Made by a program: the position numbers and the translations under genes. Of a DNA stretch of 64,000 nucleotides, positions 26,977 to 35,284 are shown in pieces (the first letter of the stretch is position 1; each line of letters begins with the position of its first letter). The DNA comes from Candidatus Harrysmithiimonas galli (lineage in GTDB: Bacteria; Bacillota; Bacilli; CAJFEE01): the NCBI GenBank assembly GCA_904373265.1, contig CAJFEE010000009.1, positions 1-64,000 on the forward strand, written 5' to 3'. Below the pieces are notes generated by a model. It did not search any database. It was not told where the DNA came from and was given only the letters and a program-made list of their open reading frames with translations.

Positions 26977-27756
26977 TTATAATTTATGAATAAGCAAATC
27001 CGCTTGATTTCTTTCTTTCAACGCTTTGATTAAACGAAATTTTGAAAAAAAAGGAATTTGAATGCATGAATAATGATTTTTCATATTCAACGATCTGGAT
27101 TTGACATGAAAACCTGCAACATTATCCAAATTGATCAGAACAAAACGATTACATTGATAAAAGCGTTGATCAACCTGCTGAAAAATATCGGAAAGTTTCC
27201 CAGCAAATAAAATCACATCATTTTCTGTATACATACAAATTAAATTTTCTTTTTTTTGTTCAAAATACAAAATCCAATCATAAGGCTCTGTAATCTGTAA
27301 ATCTGGTGTAGTCCACTCAAATATTTTGTTTTCTTTTCTAGCCTCTTCAATTGCTTTTACTCTTTTTAACGCTTTACTCACGCAGGTGCGCAGTCTTTCT
27401 CCAACTCTTTCGTGATTTCCTTTTTCAATATAATCTAATACATTCAAACCCTTTGTCTGCATTTCACTCGCCAAACCAATTTCACTAGATACAAACACAA
27501 AAAAACCATGTGGGTCAATTTTATGAATTGCCTCTGCCAATTCGATTCCATTCATGCGATCTACACCCAAATCAATATCCAAAACATAAAAACCAACATT
27601 CTTGCTCTTCTTTCTTGCGATCAAAATATCTGAAGGATCTGTTGAAACACAATTCATCTTCAATTCTCCTTCATTCTCCTGGATTCTTGCTGACATTTCT
27701 TTCGCTGTAAACTCACAAAGAATCGGAAAATCATCGCAAACATAAACATCCAACAT
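26977..27756 (-). CDS. LytTR-family response regulator (AgrA-like), orphan
   Basis: 259 residues: receiver domain (1-130) with acidic pair CDD, phosphoacceptor region VLDIDLG, and VSSE/IEKG positions conserved; then a linker and a LytTR DNA-binding domain (KENLICMYTENDVILF, YQCNRFVLINLDNVAGFH). Should be a cytoplasmic transcription factor. There is no histidine kinase gene in the neighbourhood, which is unusual because AgrA-like regulators normally accompany one. Probably regulates the CPBP gene or a distant locus (inference). Start ATG 27756 with AGGG upstream. Confidence 0.9.
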   Translation of the reverse strand: MLDVYVCDDFPILCEFTAKEMSARIQENEGELKMNCVSTDPSDILIARKKSKNVGFYVLDIDLGVDRMNGIELAEAIHKIDPHGFFVFVSSEIGLASEMQTKGLNVLDYIEKGNHERVGERLRTCVSKALKRVKAIEEARKENKIFEWTTPDLQITEPYDWILYFEQKKENLICMYTENDVILFAGKLSDIFQQVDQRFYQCNRFVLINLDNVAGFHVKSRSLNMKNHYSCIQIPFFSKFRLIKALKERNQADLLIHKL

Positions 27757-28084
27757 AGCGTTTCCCTACTTTCTTAAAATAGTTTCCAACGGCGTTTTAA
27801 TATGCCAAAATGAATTATATATACTATAACATAAATACATGAAAATATGTTAAATTTACGAAATGTTAATTTTATAAAACAAATATTATAAACAATCGAA
27901 AGTAGTAATTTTACTTGTTCCTACTCAAATATGAAAAAATAAACAGATAAAAATAAAAAAAAACAAACACATAAACCCCTGCTTCACAAAAATATTGATC
28001 ATATTTAATATAATAGGCAATTTATAAAGCAGATAAACCAAATCTACAAAACATCACATTTTCATTTGAAAACATAAAAAAAAC
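27757..28084. other. Intergenic, AT-rich
   Basis: No gene seen. Contains the LytTR promoter region; LytTR-type direct repeats could not be identified by eye. Confidence 0.35.
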
Positions 28085-28126
28085 GCACGCTAAAAATCCC
28101 AAAACGATTTAAAGCGTGCTTTTTTA
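28073..28126. terminator. Bidirectional terminator after the ElaA-like gene
   Basis: GCACGCT (28085-28091) and AGCGTGC (28113-28119) with T7 tracts on both sides; on the minus strand it lies about 40 bp past the acetyltransferase stop. Confidence 0.8.
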
Positions 28127-28156
28127 CTTTTATTTCATTTCTTTGCAAGGTGGCAC

Positions 28157-28606
28157 TTACATAGTGTACTCCATTTTCACATGTGCAATGCCAGCTTCCA
28201 TATACACCTCGGAAATAACAGTAAAACCTAGCTTAGCATACAACAAAACAATATATTCTTGTGCAGATAAAATAATTTTTTTCTCCTGCCAAGTCTCCTG
28301 TATGTCTTTGATTGCTTGCTTCATCATTTGCATGGCAAGTCCTTGATGGCGGTTTTCCTTTCGAACGACAACACGACCAATTGTCGCTGCATTATACCCA
28401 CTATGCGATTTTGGAACCAAGCGGCAATAGGCCAAAAGTTCATCTCCTGTTTTCACAAGCAAATGACGACATACCTCATCTTTTCCGTCTAGCTCTTCTT
28501 CACATACAATTTTTTGCTCTAGCACAAAGACACTGGATCGTAGACGACATATATCATAAACCTCTTTTCCAGTTAAATCGGAAAAATTTTTTATACAATA
28601 TTCCAT
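28157..28606 (-). CDS. ElaA-like GNAT acetyltransferase, second paralogue
   Basis: 149 residues with the GNAT core IGRVVVRKENRHQGLAMQMM (acetyl-CoA loop R-x-x-G-x-A), and ElaA-like N-terminus (YCIKNFSDLTGKEVYDICRLRSSVFVLEQ) and tail (AQEYIVLLYAKLGF, AHVKMEY). More divergent than the copy at 5630-6073. Its ATG overlaps the proA stop by one base (TAATG), so it is translationally coupled to the proline operon; a metabolic link is suggested by that only. A terminator follows. Confidence 0.85.
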   Translation of the reverse strand: MEYCIKNFSDLTGKEVYDICRLRSSVFVLEQKIVCEEELDGKDEVCRHLLVKTGDELLAYCRLVPKSHSGYNAATIGRVVVRKENRHQGLAMQMMKQAIKDIQETWQEKKIILSAQEYIVLLYAKLGFTVISEVYMEAGIAHVKMEYTM

Positions 28607-29859
28607 TAACGAATCTGACCATTTCCATAAATAATATATTTAATGGTCGTCAACTCTTTTAATCCCATTGGTCCACGCGCATGAAGCTTTTGTGTACTAA
28701 TACCAATTTCCGCACCAAATCCGAATTCTCCACCATCAGTAAAACGGCTTGATGCATTAACATAAACTGCTGCTGCATCTACACATTGCAAAAATTTTTG
28801 TGCATGATCATAACGATTGGTTACAATCACCTCAGAATGTTTAGACCCGTACTGATTAATATGTGCAATAGCCGCATCAATATTGGCAACTACTTTCACA
28901 CCAATAATATAATCCAAATACTCCTGATACCAGTCTTCTTTTGTGGCTGGTACCAAATTTTTGTTTGGAAGCAATGCTCTAACTTTCTCATCAGCACGAA
29001 TCTCAACATTTTTTTCTTCCAAGGCATCCACAACTTTTGGTAAAAATTCGACAGCAACCTGTTCATGAATCAAAAGCTTTTCTGCTGCATTACACACCGC
29101 CGGACGAGAGGTTTTCGCATTGACAACAATATTTTTTGCCATTTGCAAATCACAGTCTGAATCGACATACACATGACAATTCCCTATACCAGTTTCAATA
29201 ACTGGAACCGTTGCATGATGCACAACCGACTGAATAAGTCCGGCACCACCACGTGGAATCAACACATCAATATACGTATTGCATCTCATCATCTCAAGTG
29301 CCAACTCCCGACTTGTGTTCTCAATCATTTGTACACTGTCAACCGGAAGCCCGACATTTTTCAGCGCTTCACGCAAAATAGCCACAATCGCCATATTGGA
29401 ATGAATGGCTTCACTTCCACCACGCAAAATAACAGCATTTCCGGTTTTCAAACATAAACCTGCTGCATCACAAGTAACATTCGGACGAGCTTCATAAATC
29501 ATTCCGATAACACCAAGCGGTACACGCTTTTGTCCGATTTGCAGTTCGTTTTCCGTTTTCCACATGGATAGGACCTCACCAATCGGATCTGGCAGCCCAG
29601 CAACTTGCCTTAATCCTTCTGCCATATCTTGGAGGCGCTCTGCATTTAATGTCAAACGATCCAACATGGCTTGGGAAATTCCTTTTTCCTTTGCCATTTG
29701 TAAATCCCGTTCATTTGCCACCAAAATTTCTGTCTGTTTTTTCAGCAACAATTTCGCCATTTCAAGCAGTCCTTTATTTTTTAACAAAGTCGAAGCATTG
29801 CCTAACTCATATGCTGCTGCTTTCGCCTGTTTTCCTTTTGTCAAAAGCTCCTTATTCAT
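28606..29859 (-). CDS. proA: Glutamate-5-semialdehyde dehydrogenase (gamma-glutamyl phosphate reductase)
   Basis: 417 residues, NADPH-dependent second step of proline biosynthesis. Signature features: [31 protein letters not shown], the catalytic-cysteine region [13 protein letters not shown], and [20 protein letters not shown] at the C-terminus. Start ATG 29859 behind AAGGGAGA. Lies 30 bp after proB and overlaps the following acetyltransferase gene by one base. Normal length. Confidence 0.97.
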   Translation of the reverse strand: MNKELLTKGKQAKAAAYELGNASTLLKNKGLLEMAKLLLKKQTEILVANERDLQMAKEKGISQAMLDRLTLNAERLQDMAEGLRQVAGLPDPIGEVLSMWKTENELQIGQKRVPLGVIGMIYEARPNVTCDAAGLCLKTGNAVILRGGSEAIHSNMAIVAILREALKNVGLPVDSVQMIENTSRELALEMMRCNTYIDVLIPRGGAGLIQSVVHHATVPVIETGIGNCHVYVDSDCDLQMAKNIVVNAKTSRPAVCNAAEKLLIHEQVAVEFLPKVVDALEEKNVEIRADEKVRALLPNKNLVPATKEDWYQEYLDYIIGVKVVANIDAAIAHINQYGSKHSEVIVTNRYDHAQKFLQCVDAAAVYVNASSRFTDGGEFGFGAEIGISTQKLHARGPMGLKELTTIKYIIYGNGQIR

Positions 29860-29889
29860 CTTCCATCTCTTCTCCCTTCATTCAACTTT

Positions 29890-30702
29890 CTATTTTTGCC
29901 CAGGTAAAAATAAGGTTCCAATGTTTTCACCAGATAAAATAGCAAATAAAACAGCCGGATCCTGTCCATTTGCAATCACGGTATAAGCTCCAGCCTGTGC
30001 CACACGCTTTGCTGCCATAATTTTTGTAATCATCCCTCCTGTCCCAAACACTGTTCCTGAATCACCTGCGTAATCTTCTATATCCGCTGTAATATCCTTG
30101 ACAATTTCAAGCAGTTTTGAATCTGGATTTTCACGCGGATCTGCATCATATAAGCCATCAATATCTGAAAGAATTACAAGTAAATCTGCACATACAAGTT
30201 CACCAACAATAGCAGATAAATTATCGTTATCGCCAAAGCGAACAATATTCTCAATTTCATCAATAGAAACCGTATCATTCTCATTTACAATCGGAATAAT
30301 TCTTTTTTCCAGTAAAGTTTCAAAAGTATTGACAACATTCTCCCGAATATGATCGTCTTCAATTACATCTCGTGTTAACAAAACCTGCCCAACTATATAA
30401 TTATACTCACCAAAAAATTTGCTATAGATATGCATTAATTCACTCTGACCAACAGCCGCAACCGCCTGCTTTTCACGAATCGTTTGTGGTGGAACAGATA
30501 AATTTAAACGATTTCTCCCAACTCCGATTGCTCCTGAGCTGACCAAGATAATTTCTTTTCCCTGATTCATCAAATCAGACAAAACACGAACAAGCCTTTC
30601 AATTCTTCCATAGTTCACCTTCCCGTTATCATAGACCAATGTAGATGTACCTACCTTTACAACAATCCGTTCACAGAATTTTAAAACCTCTCTCTTTTTC
30701 AT
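29890..30702 (-). CDS. proB: Glutamate 5-kinase, short form
   Basis: 270 residues, first step of proline synthesis (glutamate to glutamyl 5-phosphate). Amino-acid kinase fold with VVKVGTSTLV, LVSSGAIGVG, PIVNENDTVS and FGDNDNLSAIVG conserved and GTGGMITKI near the end. It lacks the C-terminal PUA domain of the E. coli enzyme (about 367 residues); such short forms are known in Bacillota, and the protein stops cleanly after the kinase domain. Start at ATG 30702 after GGGGAG; the longer frame begins at a TTG. No T-box or other leader was found upstream. Confidence 0.95.
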   Translation of the reverse strand: MKKREVLKFCERIVVKVGTSTLVYDNGKVNYGRIERLVRVLSDLMNQGKEIILVSSGAIGVGRNRLNLSVPPQTIREKQAVAAVGQSELMHIYSKFFGEYNYIVGQVLLTRDVIEDDHIRENVVNTFETLLEKRIIPIVNENDTVSIDEIENIVRFGDNDNLSAIVGELVCADLLVILSDIDGLYDADPRENPDSKLLEIVKDITADIEDYAGDSGTVFGTGGMITKIMAAKRVAQAGAYTVIANGQDPAVLFAILSGENIGTLFLPGQK

Positions 30703-30767
30703 TTTGTGACTCCCCAATCTCTTATATAAATATATATAATTTTTTATGTATAATTATTCGTGTTTGA

Positions 30768-30803
30768 TTAAAAAAACGAGCGGACAACAGTCACTGAACG
30801 CTC
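30768..30803 (-). terminator. Terminator after the glycosyltransferase operon
   Basis: On the minus strand GAGCG (30803-30799) and CGCTC (30782-30778) flank a 16-base loop, followed by GTTTTTTT. It separates the GT2 unit from proBA. Confidence 0.7.
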
Positions 30804-30863
30804 TTCGATTATCTATTTAAAACGTATATTATTGTATTACCATATCCATCAAAACTTTTCAAG

Positions 30864-32105
30864 TCATTTCTTACAACTTTGATAACTTTTTTTATTTGGT
30901 ACACGATTTGTTTTCACCCATTTTGTTTGCTTTGTCCGTCTAGTATGAAGATATCCGCTAAAACCATTGATCAACACCCAAACAAAAAGCTGAGCATAAG
31001 TAAAATACATGATGAAACTAATAAAAATACTCTTCAAATCCAGCGTTTCATCATACCACTGAGCCAAAATGAGTTGCATTGTATAAACAAAATAAGCTAC
31101 AAACCAAATCACAAAAAATGGAAATGGAAAATCCAGCTGAAAAACCCCAAACACACCAAAGAAAAATGCAATATTGGAAAGCAGTAATACCAAAGGAAAG
31201 AAGATATAAACGGAAAGATAATAAAACAAATGATGTAGGCACTTTTTTGTCCACCATTCTCGCTTACGAAAAAACTTAAACATTAAATAAATATTGCCCT
31301 CAACCCATCTGGTTCTTTGCCGAATCAGCGCATGTAAAGTCTCAGGTTCTTGTTCCCATGTAACGGCCTGCGGAACAACCACAATCGCTTGATTCGAAGC
31401 AGTGATGCGAATTGTTAGTTCCGCGTCCTCTGCCAACGCATAAACATCATAACCGCCAAGTGCTTCAACAACCGAACGCTTCAGCAGCATATTGGTGCCT
31501 GGCAATGAACCAATACGGTTTGCCTTCCATCGCCCTGCCTGTAAGATCAATTGAAATACTTGAAATTCAATGGCAATCATGCGTGTCAATAAGTTGTGGT
31601 GGGCATTCAATGTACGAACTGTTCCAACTGCACCCACTGCACCCACTTCATTTAATACGCCTTCAACCAAATTTTTCACCGCATTTGCCTCTGGCTGATT
31701 GTCACCATCATATACCACGAAGTATTCACCATGCGATACAGACAAACCATAGTTAAGCACACGTGATTTTCCTTTTGGATGACCTGCTGGAACACAAATA
31801 TGGTAAACATTTTGATACATGCGTTCATAATGTGCTGCAATTTTGCCAGTCTCATCTTGCGAACCATCATTTAATACATAAATTTTTAAACTGCCAGGAT
31901 AATGTAAACGAACCATCGCTTCCAATGTATCCTTGATAACCATCCCTTCATTGTAAGCAGGAATCAACACATCAACCGAAGGATATGTCTGAACTGCTGA
32001 GTGCTGATTCTTTAATTTATAATTCAATCCAACAAGCGACAAATATGTATATTGAATTAATAAAAACAAAAACAAAAATAATGCACCAAAAAAATAAAAA
32101 AACAT
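30864..32105 (-). CDS. Membrane-bound family 2 glycosyltransferase (processive polysaccharide synthase type)
   Basis: 413 residues. An N-terminal transmembrane helix, GT2 catalytic domain (about 45-280) with DVLIPAYNEG, VLNDGSQDETG, VVYDGDNQPEANA, LAEDAELTIRI and QRTRWVEG, the D,D,D,QxxRW signature of BcsA/IcaA/HasA-like synthases, then three to four membrane helices. It should polymerise a sugar at the cytoplasmic side and export it through the membrane. Substrate is not readable. It starts 3 bp after the upstream gene's stop with GGAGG inside that gene's end, so the two are coupled. The layout recalls B. subtilis YdaM next to YdaK. Confidence 0.9.
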   Translation of the reverse strand: MFFYFFGALFLFLFLLIQYTYLSLVGLNYKLKNQHSAVQTYPSVDVLIPAYNEGMVIKDTLEAMVRLHYPGSLKIYVLNDGSQDETGKIAAHYERMYQNVYHICVPAGHPKGKSRVLNYGLSVSHGEYFVVYDGDNQPEANAVKNLVEGVLNEVGAVGAVGTVRTLNAHHNLLTRMIAIEFQVFQLILQAGRWKANRIGSLPGTNMLLKRSVVEALGGYDVYALAEDAELTIRITASNQAIVVVPQAVTWEQEPETLHALIRQRTRWVEGNIYLMFKFFRKREWWTKKCLHHLFYYLSVYIFFPLVLLLSNIAFFFGVFGVFQLDFPFPFFVIWFVAYFVYTMQLILAQWYDETLDLKSIFISFIMYFTYAQLFVWVLINGFSGYLHTRRTKQTKWVKTNRVPNKKSYQSCKK

Positions 32106-32108
32106 GAT

Positions 32109-32858
32109 TTATTCCTCCATAGCTCGAAACCCTTGTAAACGAATCCATTTTTCTGGATGAACCAACGATTGTTGCAAATGTTCCAAAAAACGTTGCTGTA
32201 CTTTGGTAATGTCAGATTCATCTATATTTTGCAGCAATACAATATACAATTTTTGTGTTTTTCGATAAATTAAATCATAGTTTGTCTGGATTGTTGCCAA
32301 AAGGCTCGTTTCAACTGTTTGCTGTAGCGCATAAAACGCAGGATCTTTTTTTGAACTGAGAATTTCAATTTCCAGAATCATACATGTTTCTCCACGACGC
32401 TTGGCTCCTTGTAAAATCAAACGTTTCTGTACTTCAAACTGTTCTTTCGTTAACAACAGACCCGTCACGTTTTGCAAATCTTCCAAGACGTCTTTATATT
32501 TACGAAGTCCCTCCAGTTCCTTTGCCGTTTGTTCCATCTGATAGAATATGTACCACAACAAAAACAAAAGAAAAGAAAATAAGGCATACCGGAGTAAAAA
32601 ATACAGTTGATGATGCAATAGCAAATCTTGGTTGAAAATAAAAGAAAACAATGGAATACTTCCGGCAAATAAAATCAATAAATTTGCTAAAATTAATGTG
32701 TGATGTTTTTTTTTCATAAAAATAAACACAAGACCTGCCAAAAAAAGCGCTATAAAAAACCAAGGTGCCAAACCATATCCACTGATTGAAAAAAGAAAAA
32801 TAGCAGCAATCAGAAGGATTAAATATAAAATTTGAAGAGATTGATTTTCTTTTGTCAC
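32109..32858 (-). CDS. Membrane protein with degenerate GGDEF-like domain (YdaK-like)
   Basis: About 249 residues using the GTG at 32858 (GGAGG eight bases upstream). Four hydrophobic helices (LYLILLIAAIFLF, LAPWFFIALFLAGLVFIF, LILANLLILFAGSIPLF, LLRYALFSFLLFLLWYIFY) are followed by a 110-residue cytoplasmic domain: RRGETCMILEIEIL, TNYDLIYRKTQKLYIVLLQNID. At the place of R-x-x-D-x(4)-GGDEF there is TNYDLIYRKTQKL, so both the diguanylate cyclase motif and the Arg of the c-di-GMP inhibitory site are lost. The architecture and GT2 neighbour resemble the YdaK/YdaM pair of Bacillus subtilis, where YdaK is a non-catalytic c-di-GMP receptor for exopolysaccharide synthesis. Whether this protein binds any nucleotide is unknown. 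Confidence 0.7.
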   Translation of the reverse strand: MTKENQSLQILYLILLIAAIFLFSISGYGLAPWFFIALFLAGLVFIFMKKKHHTLILANLLILFAGSIPLFSFIFNQDLLLHHQLYFLLRYALFSFLLFLLWYIFYQMEQTAKELEGLRKYKDVLEDLQNVTGLLLTKEQFEVQKRLILQGAKRRGETCMILEIEILSSKKDPAFYALQQTVETSLLATIQTNYDLIYRKTQKLYIVLLQNIDESDITKVQQRFLEHLQQSLVHPEKWIRLQGFRAMEE

Positions 32859-32962
32859 AAGATTTTCCTCCATTCTATACAAAGTTTTCCTGATTACATA
32901 TAAAATAATGATGGAAATTTTTTGTAAAAATCCGATATAAAAACTGTAAAGGAGGGCTTTAT

Positions 32963-33139
32963 ATGGATATCAGCAGCTTTATGGCAAACGATCTAGCAGC
33001 TTTACAGCATACGCTCCAATTAAGCTTACTAAATAAGCAAATCACAGATGGTGCAGCAATGGCTGTTGAAATGGTCAGTGACATGTTACCAGCCACACAG
33101 CATCCAACCTTGGGACAACATATTGATGTAAAAGCTTGA
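32963..33139 (+). CDS. YjfB-family small putative motility protein
   Basis: 58 residues: MDISSFMANDLAALQHTL, then VEMVSDMLPATQHPTLGQHIDVKA, closely following the YjfB family pattern (M-D-I-S ... H-P-x-L-G-Q-x-I-D). GGAGGG lies six bases before the ATG. YjfB-type proteins are annotated as putative motility proteins but have no established mechanism. It is divergent from the degenerate GGDEF/GT2 operon with about 105 bp between starts, and is followed by a strong terminator. Confidence 0.8.
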   Translation: MDISSFMANDLAALQHTLQLSLLNKQITDGAAMAVEMVSDMLPATQHPTLGQHIDVKA

Positions 33140-33146
33140 CAAACAA

Positions 33147-33180
33147 AAAACGAGCAGAGATCTTTTCCCCAGCTCGTTTT
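33147..33180 (+). terminator. Terminator of the YjfB-like gene
   Basis: AAAACGAGC (33147-33155) and GCTCGTTTT (33172-33180) form a perfect 9-bp stem with T-run, eight bases past the stop. Confidence 0.85.
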
Positions 33181-33259
33181 CTCATTAGAATCACTAAAAG
33201 CAATCTCATAAAGATTATACTTACAATGTAATATCTTCATTCAACAAACTGAAAACAAC

Positions 33260-33324
33260 AAAATCCCAGCTCAAGAATCTAGAGTCTGTGCAGAAATTTC
33301 ATGGCACCTTAGTACTGGGATTTT
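33260..33324. other. Long-loop hairpin, possible small RNA or terminator
   Basis: AAAATCCCAG (33260-33269) pairs perfectly with CTGGGATTTT (33315-33324); the 45-base loop carries further partial pairing. Followed by CTTTTGTG. No adjacent gene on either strand obviously needs it. Confidence 0.45.
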
Positions 33325-33440
33325 CTTTTGTGTCAAAAAACATATACTCAAAGCCAAAAACTTTATTTTCACATTCTAATCTCTTATAGAACCTGACCAT
33401 TCAAATACAATTCATTGTATCCCATTTAAAACGAAAAATT

Positions 33441-33475
33441 AAAAACGACCGAAGTGAACTTCGATCGTTTTTTCA
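33441..33475. terminator. Terminator of the mini winged-helix gene (bidirectional)
   Basis: AAACGAC-CGAAGT-GA-ACTTCG-ATCGTTT is a near-perfect hairpin with T-tracts on both sides, directly after the minus-strand stop at 33477. Confidence 0.85.
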
Positions 33476-33476
33476 T

Positions 33477-33653
33477 TTATTTTACAGTATAAAAACAACG
33501 TTTGGGAGAAACAATGACCTCTTCTGCTTTCAATGCTTGAATTGCCTTATCAACTTCTTTTTTATCCAATCTGGATTTTTCGGCAATTTCACCCGCTTTC
33601 ATCGGCTCACTATTCTCCTTCAATGTGTGTAAGACCATCTCTTTTGCATCCAT
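33477..33653 (-). CDS. Mini winged-helix/regulator-like protein
   Basis: 58 residues: MDAKEMVLHTLKENSEPMKAG, EIAEKSRLDKKEVDKAIQALK, VIVSPKRCFYTVK. The pattern is a stand-alone winged-helix unit (helix, turn-helix, beta-wing) found as small conserved proteins annotated as regulators in clostridia. GGAGG precedes the ATG by nine bases and a perfect terminator follows, so it is a complete small gene. DNA binding is plausible but untested; target unknown. Confidence 0.75.
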   Translation of the reverse strand: MDAKEMVLHTLKENSEPMKAGEIAEKSRLDKKEVDKAIQALKAEEVIVSPKRCFYTVK

Positions 33654-34055
33654 TATTTTTTTCCTCCTTTATTTTTTAACATAATTTTACAAAAAGGAAA
33701 CGCCGACTTGTATATCTTTCCTTTGATCATAAACAGTTGCATCATTCATTGCCTAAAAGAAAGGAAAAATATATTTTACAAATATTGATTGAGCTCTACT
33801 TCTAGGCACACAAAAAACATATAAACCAAAAAAAAATCCATTTTAAAATCTTAAAAATACTTTTTTAATGATGATTCATCATTTTTTATTTTACGAATCG
33901 CTTGATACTGTCTTAACAAAAGATTTTATAAAAGGAAATAGCGGAAACAATTGAATAGATAATAAAATAGATCTAAAAACCATCCATTCGCATTTTATTA
34001 CGACAAGTACTTTTCCTATCATTTGTTCATATCATACTCATACAGTCATTTGATT
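33654..34055. other. Intergenic, AT-rich, no gene seen
   Basis: About 400 bp with scattered short frames and no ribosome binding sites worth reporting. Confidence 0.4.
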
Positions 34056-34976
34056 TTACAACGCCTCATATATTTCTTTAGTCACTGGCGTTGTGATTCC
34101 TAGTTTTACTCCATAGTCTAAAATCGCTTTACCAAACAACTCTTTTTCATTTTTCTTTTCCTTTTGGAGATAATCTCTTTGAAAAGAAGTGGTTGCATGG
34201 TAATCAAATTTTTTGGCTAAGTGAAAGGAGCGTTCTACCACATCTTCATCTAGTTGAATACCTAAATGGCATGCAATTTGTTCAATTTCTCTCATAATTC
34301 CCAAAATAGCTTGGCTGGTTTTTTCACCTTCATATACCTGACCAACGGTTTGATTATATCTTGCCGTTACAAGTGCATATGGGGCGATATACATATACTT
34401 TGTCCAAATTTCCTTTAAATGATTCTTTGTAAAAACATATCGGACATTGGCTTGATGCAGCAATGCTGTCCACTGATCTGGCAAATGTGCAGGATGCTTT
34501 AGATCTGGTCCGAAAATCAGCTTTGGACTTCCACCCGTTTCTACAACAACACCTGGTTTTTCAATCCATGATAAAATATAAATACAAGCTGGATATATGA
34601 TGGCATCTGGTAAAATGGCGCGTACACGTTCATAAATTCCGACACCATTTAGCAAAGGTAAAATTTCCGTTTTGGAATGAATTTTATCCTTTAGCTGTAC
34701 TACGACCTCTTCCAAATCATACGATTTCACCGCTATAAGTACAAGATCAACAATCGGTAATTCAGAAATTGACATAAGCGTATCCGTCGGGTAAATGATA
34801 TGAGTTTTGCCATCCTCTGCCAGTTTCAGTTGCAATCCAGATTGCCCCATCGCATGTAAATGTGCCCCACGTGCGACAAAATATACTTGTAAATCTTGAT
34901 TAGAGTCCATAAGTTGTGCCAGTTTGCCACCGTAATAGCCACCGACACCTCCCAAACCGATAATTGCAATTTTCAT
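34056..34976 (-). CDS. 2-dehydropantoate 2-reductase (ketopantoate reductase) family
   Basis: 306 residues. Rossmann start MKIAIIGLGGVGGYYGGKLAQ, VKSYDLEEVV and LLNGVGIYERV in the middle, and the helical C-terminal substrate domain with KEIWTKYMYIAPYALVTARY and GEKTSQAILGIMREIEQIA. This is the PanE/ApbA fold; the enzyme would make pantoate for coenzyme A, but several family members have other substrates and no panB/panC is nearby, so I leave the symbol blank. Start chosen at the ATG at 34976, where the nucleotide-binding fold begins; the longer frame starts at a TTG and lacks conservation. The ribosome binding site is weak. Confidence 0.85.
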   Translation of the reverse strand: MKIAIIGLGGVGGYYGGKLAQLMDSNQDLQVYFVARGAHLHAMGQSGLQLKLAEDGKTHIIYPTDTLMSISELPIVDLVLIAVKSYDLEEVVVQLKDKIHSKTEILPLLNGVGIYERVRAILPDAIIYPACIYILSWIEKPGVVVETGGSPKLIFGPDLKHPAHLPDQWTALLHQANVRYVFTKNHLKEIWTKYMYIAPYALVTARYNQTVGQVYEGEKTSQAILGIMREIEQIACHLGIQLDEDVVERSFHLAKKFDYHATTSFQRDYLQKEKKNEKELFGKAILDYGVKLGITTPVTKEIYEAL

Positions 34977-35009
34977 TGTGATTGTTTCGAAAAAGCCATC
35001 TCCATACAA

Positions 35010-35284
35010 AATCTTTACATAAAACTAAAAATATTCAAATATTTTATATTTATAAATACATCAGATGATCCAGCTTTATATGGATTGACTACCGAAACTT
35101 CCCCCCTATTTCAATTTCAATCGAATTTTTTCTTATAATGATATAAAACAAAATATTTTTCATTGTATACAGGAAAAATGAATCATAAAATTCTCGACAC
35201 TACACAAATGCTTTACTTCTTGAAAACACAATATTTTCATCCTTCATTCGACAAGAAATATAAAATTTCCCAGGAAATTACCAT
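35010..35284. other. Intergenic, no gene seen
   Basis: AT-rich gap between two minus-strand genes. Confidence 0.35.

Noticed and set aside
29564..29986. Plus-strand frame of 140 residues over proA/proB
   Set aside because: Shadow of proA-proB; no ribosome binding site and no conserved pattern.
30703..30863. T-box or attenuator before proBA
   Set aside because: The gap is short and only holds the preceding operon's terminator.
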